Part shown: positions 42,376-49,946 of the stretch, piece after piece
How positions within the stretch are numbered: position 1 is the stretch's first letter
Layout: the number at the start of each line of letters is the position of its first letter
Assembly (NCBI GenBank): GCA_036676455.1
Contig: JAKFCW010000116.1
Location: forward strand, 1-64,000
DNA length: 64,000 nucleotides
Direction of reading: 5' to 3'
Origin: UBA4093 sp036676455
GTDB taxonomy: Bacteria > Cyanobacteriota > Sericytochromatia > S15B-MN24 > UBA4093
The notes under the pieces: model-generated
Databases searched by the model: none
Seen by the model: the letters and a program-made list of their open reading frames with translations, nothing else
Told to the model about the DNA's origin: nothing
Position numbers and translations under genes: made by a program

Positions 42376-44667
42376 ATGGGCTTCCAAAAGTATTGGGCAT
42401 GGCTCATCGGGGTCATCGTGGCCTCGTTCGCCGTGCTTGGCTACTACGGATGGGAGATCTACCAGGTGGCGCCTCCCATCCCCGATCGGGTGGTCACGAG
42501 CGATGGACGGCAGCTTTACACGCGCCAGGACATCACCCAAGGCCAGAACGTCTGGCAGTCCATGGGCGGCCAGGAGGTCGGCTCGGTCTGGGGGCATGGC
42601 GGATACACGGCTCCCGACTGGACGGCGGATTGGCTGCATCGCGAGGCCGTCTGGATGCTCGACCGGTATGCGACCCAGGACCTCGGCATGCCGTACGCGC
42701 AGCTCAGCGTCGAGCAGCAGGCGGCCCTGAGGGCGCGGCTGCAAACGGAGCTGAGGACCAACACCTACGACCCGGCGACCAAGACGCTCACGATCTCGCC
42801 GCTGCGCGCGGAGGCGATCGCGGCCGTCGGCGAGCACTACACAAAGCTGTTCGGCAACGACCCCGGGATGAGCGCGCTGCGCGACGCCTACGCGATCCCC
42901 GCCAACACGATCAAGGATCCCGAGCGCCAGCGCATGATGAACGCCTTCTTCTTCTGGGCCACCTGGGCCACGGTCACCAACCGGCCGGGAGAAGCCATCT
43001 CGTACACGCATAACTGGCCACCCGAGGCCCTGGTCGGCAACGTCGCCACGGGCTCGATGGTCATCTGGTCCGTCATCAGCTTCGTGCTGCTGCTGGCGGG
43101 CGTCGGCGCGCTGGCATGGTTCTACGCGACCCAGCGGCCCGAGCGCGGCCGCGAGATCCACCCCGAGTACCCCGAGCGCGATCCCCTGCTGGCCTTGAAG
43201 CCCACCCCGTCGATGCGGGCCACCCTCAAGTACTTCTGGGTAGCGGGCGCCCTCTGGATGATCCAGGTCCTCCTGGGCGTCGTGGTCGCCCACTACGGGG
43301 TCGAGGGCGGAGGCCTCTACGGCATCCCGCTGGATCAGTGGGTCCCTTACTCGGTCGCTCGTACCTGGCACCTGCAGCTGGGCATCCTCTGGATCGCCAC
43401 GACCTGGCTCGCGACGGGCCTGTTCATCGCGCCCGCGGTCTCGGGCCACGAGCCCAAGTTCCAGGCCCTCGGCGTGAACGTCCTCTTCGTCGCGCTGGTG
43501 GTCATCGTGGTCGGCAGTCTCTTCGGTCAGTGGCTGGGCGTCCAGCAAGTCTTGAGCTTCGACCAGAACTTCTGGTTCGGGCACATGGGCTACGAGTACG
43601 TGGACATGGGCCGCTTCTGGCAGCTCTTCCTCTGGGCGGGCCTGTTCATCTGGCTGGGCCTGATGACGCGCGCCATGTTGCCGGCCTTCAAGAACCCCAA
43701 CGAGAACCGCAACCTCCTGGGGCTGTTCCTGCTGGCTTCGGCGGCGATCGCCCTCTTCTGGGGCGCCGGCGTCATGTGGAACCGCGAGACCAACCTGGCG
43801 ATCGCCGAGTACTGGCGCTGGTGGGTCGTCCACCTCTGGGTAGAAGGCTTCTTCGAGGTCTTCGCCACCACCGTCATCGCCTTCCTCTTCACCCGCATGG
43901 GCCTGATTCGCTCTTCGACCGCCGCCAAGGCCGTCCTCTTCTCGACCGTCATCTTCCTCTTCGGCGGCATCCTCGGCACCTTCCACCACCTCTACTTCTC
44001 CGGCACCACCCTGCCGGTGCTGGCCCTGGGAGCCACCTTCAGCGCCCTCGAGGTCGTCCCCCTGGTGCTGATCGGCTTCGAGGCCTACGAGCACTACACC
44101 CACGCCTACGCCCGCCCCTGGGTCGCCGCCTACAAGTGGCCGATCTACTTCTTCATCGCGGTGGCCTTCTGGAACCTGGTCGGAGCGGGCCTCTTCGGCT
44201 TCTTCATCAACCCGCCGATCTCGCTGTACTACATGCAGGGCCTCAACACCACGGCGGTTCACGGCCACACGGCCCTCTTCGGCGTCTACGGCATGCTCGG
44301 CCTCGGCCTCATGCTCTTCTGCCTGAAGGGCCTCGCGACCCAGCACCAGTGGCATACCAAGACGCTCGCGTTCGCGTTCTGGACCATCAACATCGGCCTC
44401 GCCCTCATGGTCATCCTGAGCCTCCTGCCCATCGGGCTCATGCAGACCTGGGCCAGCGTGGACCAGGGCTACTGGTACGCGCGCTCGGCGGAGTTCACCC
44501 AGACCGGCGTGATGGACACCCTGCGCTGGCTGCGGGTGATCGGAGACACGCTCTTCGCCATCGGCGCCCTGGCGCTGGGGTGGTTCGTCTTCGGCCTGAA
44601 GTTCGGCTGGTCCGTCAGCAAACGCGAGGAGCCGTACGCCGAACCACCAACCGTCACGAGGAAGTAA
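42376..44667 (+). CDS. norZ: quinol-dependent nitric oxide reductase
   Basis: 763 residues, single-subunit NOR. The N-terminal region (to about residue 200) is the NorC-like extension without CXXCH: RQDITQGQNVWQSMGGQE and HGGYTAPDWTADWLHRE. The catalytic part keeps WWVVHLWVEGFFEVFA, GTFHHLYFSG and VHGHTALFGVYG for heme b, b3 and Fe(B). ATG 42376 is preceded by GGAAGGA at 8 bases; the longer reading from 42256 lacks such support. The stop is followed 9 bases later by the Crp/Fnr gene, so they may be co-transcribed. Confidence 0.95.
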   Translation: MGFQKYWAWLIGVIVASFAVLGYYGWEIYQVAPPIPDRVVTSDGRQLYTRQDITQGQNVWQSMGGQEVGSVWGHGGYTAPDWTADWLHREAVWMLDRYATQDLGMPYAQLSVEQQAALRARLQTELRTNTYDPATKTLTISPLRAEAIAAVGEHYTKLFGNDPGMSALRDAYAIPANTIKDPERQRMMNAFFFWATWATVTNRPGEAISYTHNWPPEALVGNVATGSMVIWSVISFVLLLAGVGALAWFYATQRPERGREIHPEYPERDPLLALKPTPSMRATLKYFWVAGALWMIQVLLGVVVAHYGVEGGGLYGIPLDQWVPYSVARTWHLQLGILWIATTWLATGLFIAPAVSGHEPKFQALGVNVLFVALVVIVVGSLFGQWLGVQQVLSFDQNFWFGHMGYEYVDMGRFWQLFLWAGLFIWLGLMTRAMLPAFKNPNENRNLLGLFLLASAAIALFWGAGVMWNRETNLAIAEYWRWWVVHLWVEGFFEVFATTVIAFLFTRMGLIRSSTAAKAVLFSTVIFLFGGILGTFHHLYFSGTTLPVLALGATFSALEVVPLVLIGFEAYEHYTHAYARPWVAAYKWPIYFFIAVAFWNLVGAGLFGFFINPPISLYYMQGLNTTAVHGHTALFGVYGMLGLGLMLFCLKGLATQHQWHTKTLAFAFWTINIGLALMVILSLLPIGLMQTWASVDQGYWYARSAEFTQTGVMDTLRWLRVIGDTLFAIGALALGWFVFGLKFGWSVSKREEPYAEPPTVTRK

Positions 44668-44676
44668 GGCCTCGGC

Positions 44677-45393
44677 ATGGCCGGCAAGGCAAGCAAAGCG
44701 CACACCTGCAGCCTGCATGAACTCGACTTCTTCAAGGGCCTGGGAGCGCAGGAGCTGCGCGAACTCGACGAGCGCAGCTCCTGCCGAACCTACGCCGCCG
44801 GCGAGGTGCTCTTCTACGACAAGCAGCCCCTCGCCGCCAAGCTACGCTTCGTCTGCCACGGGCAACTGCAGATCCACAAATCGGCCGCCAGCGGCAAGGA
44901 GACCATCGTCCGCCTGATCAGGCCCGGCGAGGTCTTCGCCGTGGCGGCCCTCTTCGACAAGCAGCTCGCACCTGCCACCGTCACGGCGACCGTGGAGACC
45001 TCGGTCCTCGAGATCGCCCTCGAGGACTTCCAGGCCCACCTCACCCGCTACCCGCTGATTGCCATCAAGCTCTTGGCCGCGTTCGCCCAGCGCCTGAAGG
45101 ACCTCCAGGAGGCTCTCCACACGGTGGCCTCCGAGCGCGCGCGCGCTCGCCTCGCCGCGCTCATCCTGCGTACCCTCGAGCGGGGAGGAGGCACCCCCGT
45201 CGACGGAGGCATCCGCCTCTCGACCCACCTGCCCCACGCGGTCATGTCCCGCATGGTCGGCATCAGCTACGAGGAGTGCGTGAGGCTGATTCGCGACTGG
45301 AGCCACGAACCCGTCGTCCTCCAGTATCAGCGCGGCGGCATCGTCACGATCCTCGATCGCGAGGCCCTCGAACGCGAGCTCCTCAGCGAGTGA
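44677..45393 (+). CDS. Crp/Fnr-family regulator 1
   Basis: 238 residues: cyclic-nucleotide-binding-type sensor domain (about 15-130; GEVLFYDKQPLAAKLRFVCHGQLQIHK, in parts), dimerisation helix and a winged helix with LPHAVMSRMVGISYEECVRLIRDW. The recognition helix reads Y-E-E-C-V-R where FNR has V-E-T-I-S-R: the Glu and Arg contacts remain but Ser is Val. The N-terminal Cys set of FNR is absent, so it is not an Fe-S sensor of that type; DNR-like heme sensing is possible. Lies between qNor and nirK. Confidence 0.88.
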   Translation: MAGKASKAHTCSLHELDFFKGLGAQELRELDERSSCRTYAAGEVLFYDKQPLAAKLRFVCHGQLQIHKSAASGKETIVRLIRPGEVFAVAALFDKQLAPATVTATVETSVLEIALEDFQAHLTRYPLIAIKLLAAFAQRLKDLQEALHTVASERARARLAALILRTLERGGGTPVDGGIRLSTHLPHAVMSRMVGISYEECVRLIRDWSHEPVVLQYQRGGIVTILDREALERELLSE

Positions 45394-45474
45394 GATCGGG
45401 AAAATACCATCCGTAAAAACTGCTAGGATCGGGAAAATACCGTCAGTAAAAACCGCTAGGATCGGCAAAATACC
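45394..45474 (+). repeat. tandem 33-base iterons upstream of nirK
   Basis: Unit 1 (45394-45426) and unit 2 (45427-45459) have 33 bases and differ at 3 positions; a third partial unit covers 45460-45474. Each begins GATCGGGAAAATACC (GATCGGCAAAATACC in unit 3), and full units contain GTAAAAAC. The array starts at the stop of the Crp/Fnr gene and ends 14 bases before the nirK operator. Confidence 0.8.
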
Positions 45475-45487
45475 TAACTTCTCCGGA

Positions 45488-45530
45488 TATGAGAAACCTC
45501 AGAGATTGGCCAGGACTTCTTCGATAGGGT
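45488..45530 (+). promoter_or_regulatory. Crp/Fnr-type operator and -10 of nirK
   Basis: TATGAG-AAAC-CTCA (45488-45501), 23 bases, TAGGGT (45525-45530). Operator centre is at -41.5 relative to the expected start near 45537, the class II activator position. Confidence 0.7.
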
Positions 45531-45572
45531 GGAAGCAACGAAAGACGCGCCCCACCCTGAAAGAGGTTCGCC

Positions 45573-46649
45573 ATGACTGCAAAACCCGCCCTCCTCACCA
45601 CTGCTTTCCTCGGACTCGCTGGTCTCGCCCTGGTCAGCACCGCGACCTACACGCTCGCCAAGCCCGGCAGCTTCAAGATGGTCTACGGTTCGCCTGAATC
45701 CAAGGTCTCGAGCGTTCCCTACAAGGGAGCCTACGTCGAGGGAGGGGACGTCGTCACGCACCTTCCCGAGATCAAGAAGGTTCCCAACGCCAAGACCCAC
45801 CACGTTCGCCTGGACCTGACCCACAAGAACGTCGAGATCGACGACGGCGTGATGCTCGAAGGCTGGACCTTCGGCGACTCCATCCCGGGGCCGACCGTTC
45901 ACGTGCGGCAGGGCGACAAGGTCGTCTTCACCATGACCAACCGCTCGGGTGACGACGCCAAGGTGACCTTCCCGATGCCGCACTCGATCGACTTCCACGC
46001 CGCGATGGTCAACCCCCTGGATAAGTACCGGACCATCGGCGCGGGCCAGACCATCACCTTCGAGTGGACCGCCAACTACCCCGGCGTCTTCATGTATCAC
46101 TGCGGAACGCCGATGCTGCTTCACCACATGATCATGGGCATGTACGGCACGGTCGTCGTGGATCCCACCGAGGGCTACCCGGACAAGGTCGACCGCGAGT
46201 ACGTCATCGTGCAGTCGGAACTGTACACCAAGCCCAAGGATCCCAAGAACCCCAACCTGCTGGTCTCGGACGTGGAGTCCGCGATGAAGAAGAGCCCGTC
46301 TCACGTCGTCTTCAACGGCCGGGTGAACTCGCTGGTCGACAATCCCCTGAAGGCCAAGCCCGGCGAGCGCGTCCGCATCTACGTGATGAACGTCGGCCCC
46401 ACTGACACCTCGAGCTTCCACATCGTCGGCACCATCTTCGACAAGGTCTACCTGGACGGCAACCCCAAGAACGTCCTGCACGGCATGCAGACGGTCCTGC
46501 TGGGCTCGTCGAACGGCGCGGTGGTCGAGTTCGTCGTACCGGAATCCGGTAAGTTCGCCATCGTCGACCATGAGTTCGCGGATGCCAGCCTCGGGGCGGT
46601 CGGGTTCGTCGACGCCACCGACGGCAAGGGCCCCAAGGTCTCTCACTAG
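45573..46649 (+). CDS. nirK: copper-containing nitrite reductase
   Basis: Periplasmic trimeric enzyme reducing nitrite to NO. 358 residues, N-terminal signal or anchor helix (about 7-29), two cupredoxin domains. Type 1 and 2 copper ligands are in PHSIDFHAA (His, catalytic Asp, His) and YHCGTPMLLHHMIMGMYG (His, Cys, His, Met); the catalytic His of domain 2 is in SSFHIVGTIFD. The Cys-to-His spacing of 8 and Cys-to-Met of 13 is the AniA-like (class II) pattern. All metal residues are intact, so the gene should be functional beside nirS. Confidence 0.95.
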   Translation: MTAKPALLTTAFLGLAGLALVSTATYTLAKPGSFKMVYGSPESKVSSVPYKGAYVEGGDVVTHLPEIKKVPNAKTHHVRLDLTHKNVEIDDGVMLEGWTFGDSIPGPTVHVRQGDKVVFTMTNRSGDDAKVTFPMPHSIDFHAAMVNPLDKYRTIGAGQTITFEWTANYPGVFMYHCGTPMLLHHMIMGMYGTVVVDPTEGYPDKVDREYVIVQSELYTKPKDPKNPNLLVSDVESAMKKSPSHVVFNGRVNSLVDNPLKAKPGERVRIYVMNVGPTDTSSFHIVGTIFDKVYLDGNPKNVLHGMQTVLLGSSNGAVVEFVVPESGKFAIVDHEFADASLGAVGFVDATDGKGPKVSH

Positions 46650-46670
46650 CCGCATCTGAGGAGGTACCCC

Positions 46671-46907
46671 ATGCGTTTCTTGATTCCCACCGTCATCGCC
46701 GCCGCCCTCTTGATCCCGACTGCGGCCATGGCCTGCCCGAACTGCATCGTTCACGGTTCCGAGCGCGAGGACAAGACCTGGAGCAAGATCGTCGGCCGCG
46801 AGAACCCCTTGATCCCGGCCCCGGCGACAGAGTCGGCAAAGGTCACCAGCCCGCAGGCCAAGAAGACCTCCAGCCAGGTCAAGGCTCCGGCCAAAGCCGC
46901 GAAGTAA
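46671..46907 (+). CDS. small periplasmic CPNC-motif protein
   Basis: 78 residues: signal peptide (about 1-21, ending AMA), then CPNCIVHGSERED right at the mature N-terminus, then a Lys/Ala/Pro/Ser-rich tail without predicted fold. No family recognised. The CxxC followed by His could bind copper or act as a thiol pair. 21 bases after nirK with GAGGAGG before its ATG, and followed by a terminator, so it is the second gene of the nirK operon. Confidence 0.7.
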   Translation: MRFLIPTVIAAALLIPTAAMACPNCIVHGSEREDKTWSKIVGRENPLIPAPATESAKVTSPQAKKTSSQVKAPAKAAK

Positions 46908-46920
46908 CGTTCCCAGACGT

Positions 46921-46953
46921 CCAGAGGGCGCCGGCAATGCCGGCGCCCTCTGG
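46921..46953 (+). terminator. terminator of the nirK operon
   Basis: CCAGAGGGCGCCGGC and GCCGGCGCCCTCTGG form a perfect 15-pair stem around AAT; CTTTG follows. Confidence 0.75.
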
Positions 46954-46966
46954 CTTTGCCGGCATG

Positions 46967-47008
46967 GATGAGGTGGCTCATTTTCATTCCGCCGAAACGC
47001 CGTAAACT
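46967..47008 (+). promoter_or_regulatory. Crp/Fnr-type operator and -10 of the methyltransferase gene
   Basis: GATGAG-GTGG-CTCATT (46967-46982 region), then TAAACT (47003-47008) 22 bases after the CTCA. The -10 overlaps the inverted repeat at 47005-47025. Confidence 0.65.
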
Positions 47009-47025
47009 GAGAATTATTCTCAGTT
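47005..47025. promoter_or_regulatory. Fur-family-type inverted repeat
   Basis: AACTGAGAAT-T-ATTCTCAGTT is a perfect 10-1-10 palindrome whose core TGAGAATTATTCTCA has the 7-1-7 layout of Fur boxes (TGATAATNATTATCA). It covers the end of the -10 and the predicted start site, so a bound repressor would block the promoter. Confidence 0.6.
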
Positions 47026-47081
47026 ACTTTTGCTGACCCGGAGCGCTTCCGGCCACGGCCGAGCCCAGGAAAGAGGACGCC

Positions 47082-47888
47082 ATGATCCGCCACCACGATT
47101 GCCCGTTGCCGGGCGCCGATCTCGACACCCTTCGCATGCCGGGCCACTGGCTGCTCGCCCGTCTCGGGAAGCGGGTTCTCCGGCCCGGCGGGCTCGAACT
47201 CACGCAACGCATGCTCGAGGGGCTGAAGATCGGCTCGCATGACCGCGTCGTGGAAGTCGCCCCGGGCATGGGCGCCACGGCCAGCCTCACGCTTGCCAAG
47301 CAGCCCGCGAGCTACATCGCCATCGACCGGGACAAGGCCGCGGTCGCCCAGGTACAGCAACTCTTGCGGGGTCCCTCGCAGCGCTGCAAGGAGGGACAGG
47401 CCCATGAGACGGGGCTCGCTGACGGCGAGGCCAGCGTCTTCTACGGCGAGGCGATGCTGACGATGCAGCCCGACGCGATGAAGCGCCGGATCATCGCCGA
47501 GGCCTTCCGCTGTCTGCAGAGCGGAGGACGCTACGGCATCCACGAAATGACCCTCGTCCCCGATGACGTCCCGGATGCCATCAAACAAGCCATCCACAAG
47601 GACCTCTCGGATGCGATTCACGTCGGGGCGCGCCCCCTGACCGTCGGCGAGTGGCGCGGCCTGCTCGAGCAGGAGGGCTTCGTGATCGAGTCGGTCGCCA
47701 AGGCTCCGATGCATCTGCTCGAGGCGCGGCGCTTCGTGCAGGACGAGGGCGTCGCGGGCAGCGTGCGTTTCCTCTGGAACCTCCTGCGCGATCCCGCCGC
47801 GCTGCGCCGGGTCCGGGAGATGCGCGAGGTCTTCCGGAGGCACATGGCCCACATGGGAGCGATCGCCCTCGTCGCCCGCAAGCCATGA
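47082..47888 (+). CDS. class I SAM-dependent methyltransferase
   Basis: 268 residues. Motif I reads VVEVAPGMGATASL (about residue 55) and the acidic residue of motif II is in YIAIDRD; later RCLQSGGRYGIHEMTL matches the post-motif strands. N-terminal RMPGHWLLARLGKRVLRPGG is typical of a subgroup found near DUF2249 and NO-related genes. Substrate unknown. Monocistronic, under a Crp/Fnr-type operator and a Fur-type box. Confidence 0.75.
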   Translation: MIRHHDCPLPGADLDTLRMPGHWLLARLGKRVLRPGGLELTQRMLEGLKIGSHDRVVEVAPGMGATASLTLAKQPASYIAIDRDKAAVAQVQQLLRGPSQRCKEGQAHETGLADGEASVFYGEAMLTMQPDAMKRRIIAEAFRCLQSGGRYGIHEMTLVPDDVPDAIKQAIHKDLSDAIHVGARPLTVGEWRGLLEQEGFVIESVAKAPMHLLEARRFVQDEGVAGSVRFLWNLLRDPAALRRVREMREVFRRHMAHMGAIALVARKP

Positions 47889-47900
47889 CTTTCGCGAATC

Positions 47901-47941
47901 TGAGGTGGCTCAAGGACAGAGCCATGCAAATTGGTTAACCT
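47901..47941 (+). promoter_or_regulatory. Crp/Fnr-type operator and -10 of the small DUF2249 gene
   Basis: TGAG-GTGG-CTCA (47901-47912), 23 bases, TAACCT (47936-47941). Predicted start near 47948, 35 bases before the ATG. Confidence 0.65.
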
Positions 47942-47982
47942 GGATAACGAAATCCCGCCCCACTCAGAAAGGATGAACCTTC

Positions 47983-48219
47983 ATGACTCAGTCCACCCCC
48001 GTCGTCGTCGACGTTCGCCCCATGGTTCCCCGCGAGAAGCACCCCACCATCTTCCGGACGTTCGACGGCCTCGCCTCCGGCGAGAAGATGGTCCTGGTCA
48101 ACGATCATAACCCCGCCCCGCTGAACTACCAGTTCCAGTTCGAGCGCCCCGGCCAGTTCACCTGGACCCCCGTCATGGAGGGCCCCGAGGAGTGGCGGAT
48201 CGAGATCGGCAAGATCTAA
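47983..48219 (+). CDS. DUF2249 domain protein
   Basis: 78 residues covering a single DUF2249 domain: VVVDVRPMVPREKHPTIFRTFDGL, KMVLVNDHNPAPLNYQFQ and WTPVMEGPEEWRIEIGK (each in parts). Same domain as the C-terminal half of the protein at 41595, but here it stands alone. GAAAGGATG-type ribosome site. Own promoter and strong terminator. Biochemical role unknown; the His in NDHNP is conserved in the family. Confidence 0.85.
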   Translation: MTQSTPVVVDVRPMVPREKHPTIFRTFDGLASGEKMVLVNDHNPAPLNYQFQFERPGQFTWTPVMEGPEEWRIEIGKI

Positions 48220-48237
48220 GCTCCGATACCAAGCCAG

Positions 48238-48269
48238 GAGGGGGCGCCGCAGCGATGCGGCGCCCCCTC
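48238..48269 (+). terminator. terminator of the DUF2249 gene
   Basis: GAGGGGGCGCCGCA and TGCGGCGCCCCCTC pair over 14 bases around GCGA. Confidence 0.75.
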
Positions 48270-48280
48270 TCGTCATGCGA

Positions 48281-48339
48281 CGGCAGCAAAATAGCGCGGC
48301 CGCCCCTTGAGCTGGGGCGGCCACGCGATTTTGCTGCCG
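48281..48339 (-). terminator. long hairpin after the NuoF-like gene
   Basis: CGGCAGCAAAAT (48281-48292) pairs with ATTTTGCTGCCG (48328-48339), and the interior GGCCGCCCC pairs with GGGGCGGCC. It lies just past the stop of the convergent NuoF-like gene and probably stops transcription from that side. Confidence 0.6.
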
Positions 48340-48381
48340 GGACGGAGGACAACGATCCGGGCAGAAGGCGGGAGAATTGCG

Positions 48382-49761
48382 CTAGGAAAAGTGGTAGGGG
48401 CCGACCTCGGGAGGATTGTACGAGCCGTCCGGGCGTTTCAAGGGGTACTTGGGGTCGAAGGTGAAGTGCCGGGTCTCGGGGTCGAAATCCAGCAGCTTGG
48501 GCAGTTCGAGCCGGCGAGCCGGCGCGTACCCGGGCTCGAGGGCGGCCCTGAAATCCCCCGTGAAGTCCGCGAGCAGGCTCGAGATGAGGGTTCGCTCGGC
48601 CACCGGCAAGTAGCAGCGGTTTCCCGAGGCCACGCGGTTCAGGGCGATGTCGATCTCGGTCAGGTCATGCTCGGTCGCCTTGCCCGTCACGAGGCGCTCC
48701 AGGTGCTTGGTGATGTAGGCGGTCCCCGTCTTGCAGGAGGGGCACTGGCCGCAGGACTCGTTGGCCAGGAAGCGCGAGTAGAGGTTGGCGACGACGACGG
48801 CGTCGGCGGTCTCGTCGTAGATGATGTAGCCGCCCGAGCCGAAGCCGGATCCCGCGGCCTTCATCGAGGGAAGATCCATGGCCACGTCGAGGTGCTCGGC
48901 GGTGAGCGCCCCCGAGGAGACGCCGGAGAGCATCATCTTGAAGGCGCGGCCGTCCTTCATGCCCCCGCCGTGCTCCTCGAGCAGCGTGCGGAAAGAAGTG
49001 CCGGTGGGAAGCTCGTAGACGCCGGGGCGCTCGACGTCGCCCACCAGGGTGAAGATTCCGGTTCCCGGATGCTCGGGGCTGCCGATCGCGCGGAAGCCCT
49101 CGGGGCCATGAAGCAGGATGCGCGCCGCGTGGCTGAGGGTCTCGGCGTTGTTGACCGAGGTGGGGTTCTCGCCTCCCTCGGTGACGAACATGCCCTGCGG
49201 GACGAAGAGGCCGTGCAGGTACGGAGGCGAGATCCGAGGGAAGGGGAAGTTCCCTTCGATGGCCTCCAGCAGTCCCTTCTCTTCTCCGAGGAGGTACTCG
49301 TCCGCGCCCATGGCGAGGTGGATGGGGATCTCGCCCAGCATTCCGGCGTCGGTCATCTCCTTGAGGGCGGACTCCAGGCGCGCGTACTCGCGCGTGAAGG
49401 TCTCCTTCATGCCGATGTAGGCAGCCTTGGCTCCGATGGCGAAGGCGGCGATCGCCACGCCTTCGAGCAAGACATAGGGATTGGCGCGGATGAGCGTTCG
49501 ATCTTTGAACGTGCCGGGCTCGCCCTCGGCGGCATTGCAGACCAGGTACTTGGTCGGGCAGGCCTCTGCACGGATGTTCGCCCACTTGGTGGCCGTCGGG
49601 AACCCCGCGCCGCCGCGGCCGCGCAGGTTCGCCGACCGGATCTGGGCGATCGTGCCCTCGGCGCCGAGTTGACGGGCCTTCGCGAAGGCCAGCCCCGCCT
49701 CGGGATAGTCCCGCAGGCTCTGGAAGGGGGCATCGGGAAGCAAACGATAGGCTGGGTTCAT
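48382..49761 (-). CDS. stand-alone NuoF-like NADH-binding iron-sulfur flavoprotein
   Basis: 459 residues of the NuoF/HoxF family: RGRGGAGFPTATKW and NAAEGEPGTFKDR for FMN and NADH, GSGFGSGGYIIYDE, then the N3 cluster motif ESCGQCPSCKTG with the fourth Cys in NRCYLP. No NuoE, NuoG or other complex I gene is adjacent, so it may serve another NADH-dependent reductase or a partner encoded elsewhere. The extra C-terminal 55 residues (EPGYAPARRLELPKLL onward) differ from standard NuoF. ATG 49761 follows AGGAG. Confidence 0.8.
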   Translation of the reverse strand: MNPAYRLLPDAPFQSLRDYPEAGLAFAKARQLGAEGTIAQIRSANLRGRGGAGFPTATKWANIRAEACPTKYLVCNAAEGEPGTFKDRTLIRANPYVLLEGVAIAAFAIGAKAAYIGMKETFTREYARLESALKEMTDAGMLGEIPIHLAMGADEYLLGEEKGLLEAIEGNFPFPRISPPYLHGLFVPQGMFVTEGGENPTSVNNAETLSHAARILLHGPEGFRAIGSPEHPGTGIFTLVGDVERPGVYELPTGTSFRTLLEEHGGGMKDGRAFKMMLSGVSSGALTAEHLDVAMDLPSMKAAGSGFGSGGYIIYDETADAVVVANLYSRFLANESCGQCPSCKTGTAYITKHLERLVTGKATEHDLTEIDIALNRVASGNRCYLPVAERTLISSLLADFTGDFRAALEPGYAPARRLELPKLLDFDPETRHFTFDPKYPLKRPDGSYNPPEVGPYHFS

Positions 49762-49946
49762 GGGATCTCCTACGGCCACCAGGCTGAAAACCTGACAAAG
49801 TTACTCTGATTTGTCTGCTTCAGTGTGTCGCGTGCGAGTCAAGGTTGTCAAGCACTTGGGCTGCGGGTTTTCACGGATCAGGGTAAACTACCGATCCCTT
49901 TGCCAGGCAGTTCGATAACATGGTTAACTATTCAGAGGAGGTGTCC

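Noticed and set aside
45394..45474. CRISPR array
   Set aside because: Units abut directly with no spacers, only 2.5 copies, and no cas genes in the window.
46921..46953. Intergenic repeat or mobile element end
   Set aside because: It is a single perfect hairpin right after an operon stop and fits a terminator; no target duplication or transposase.
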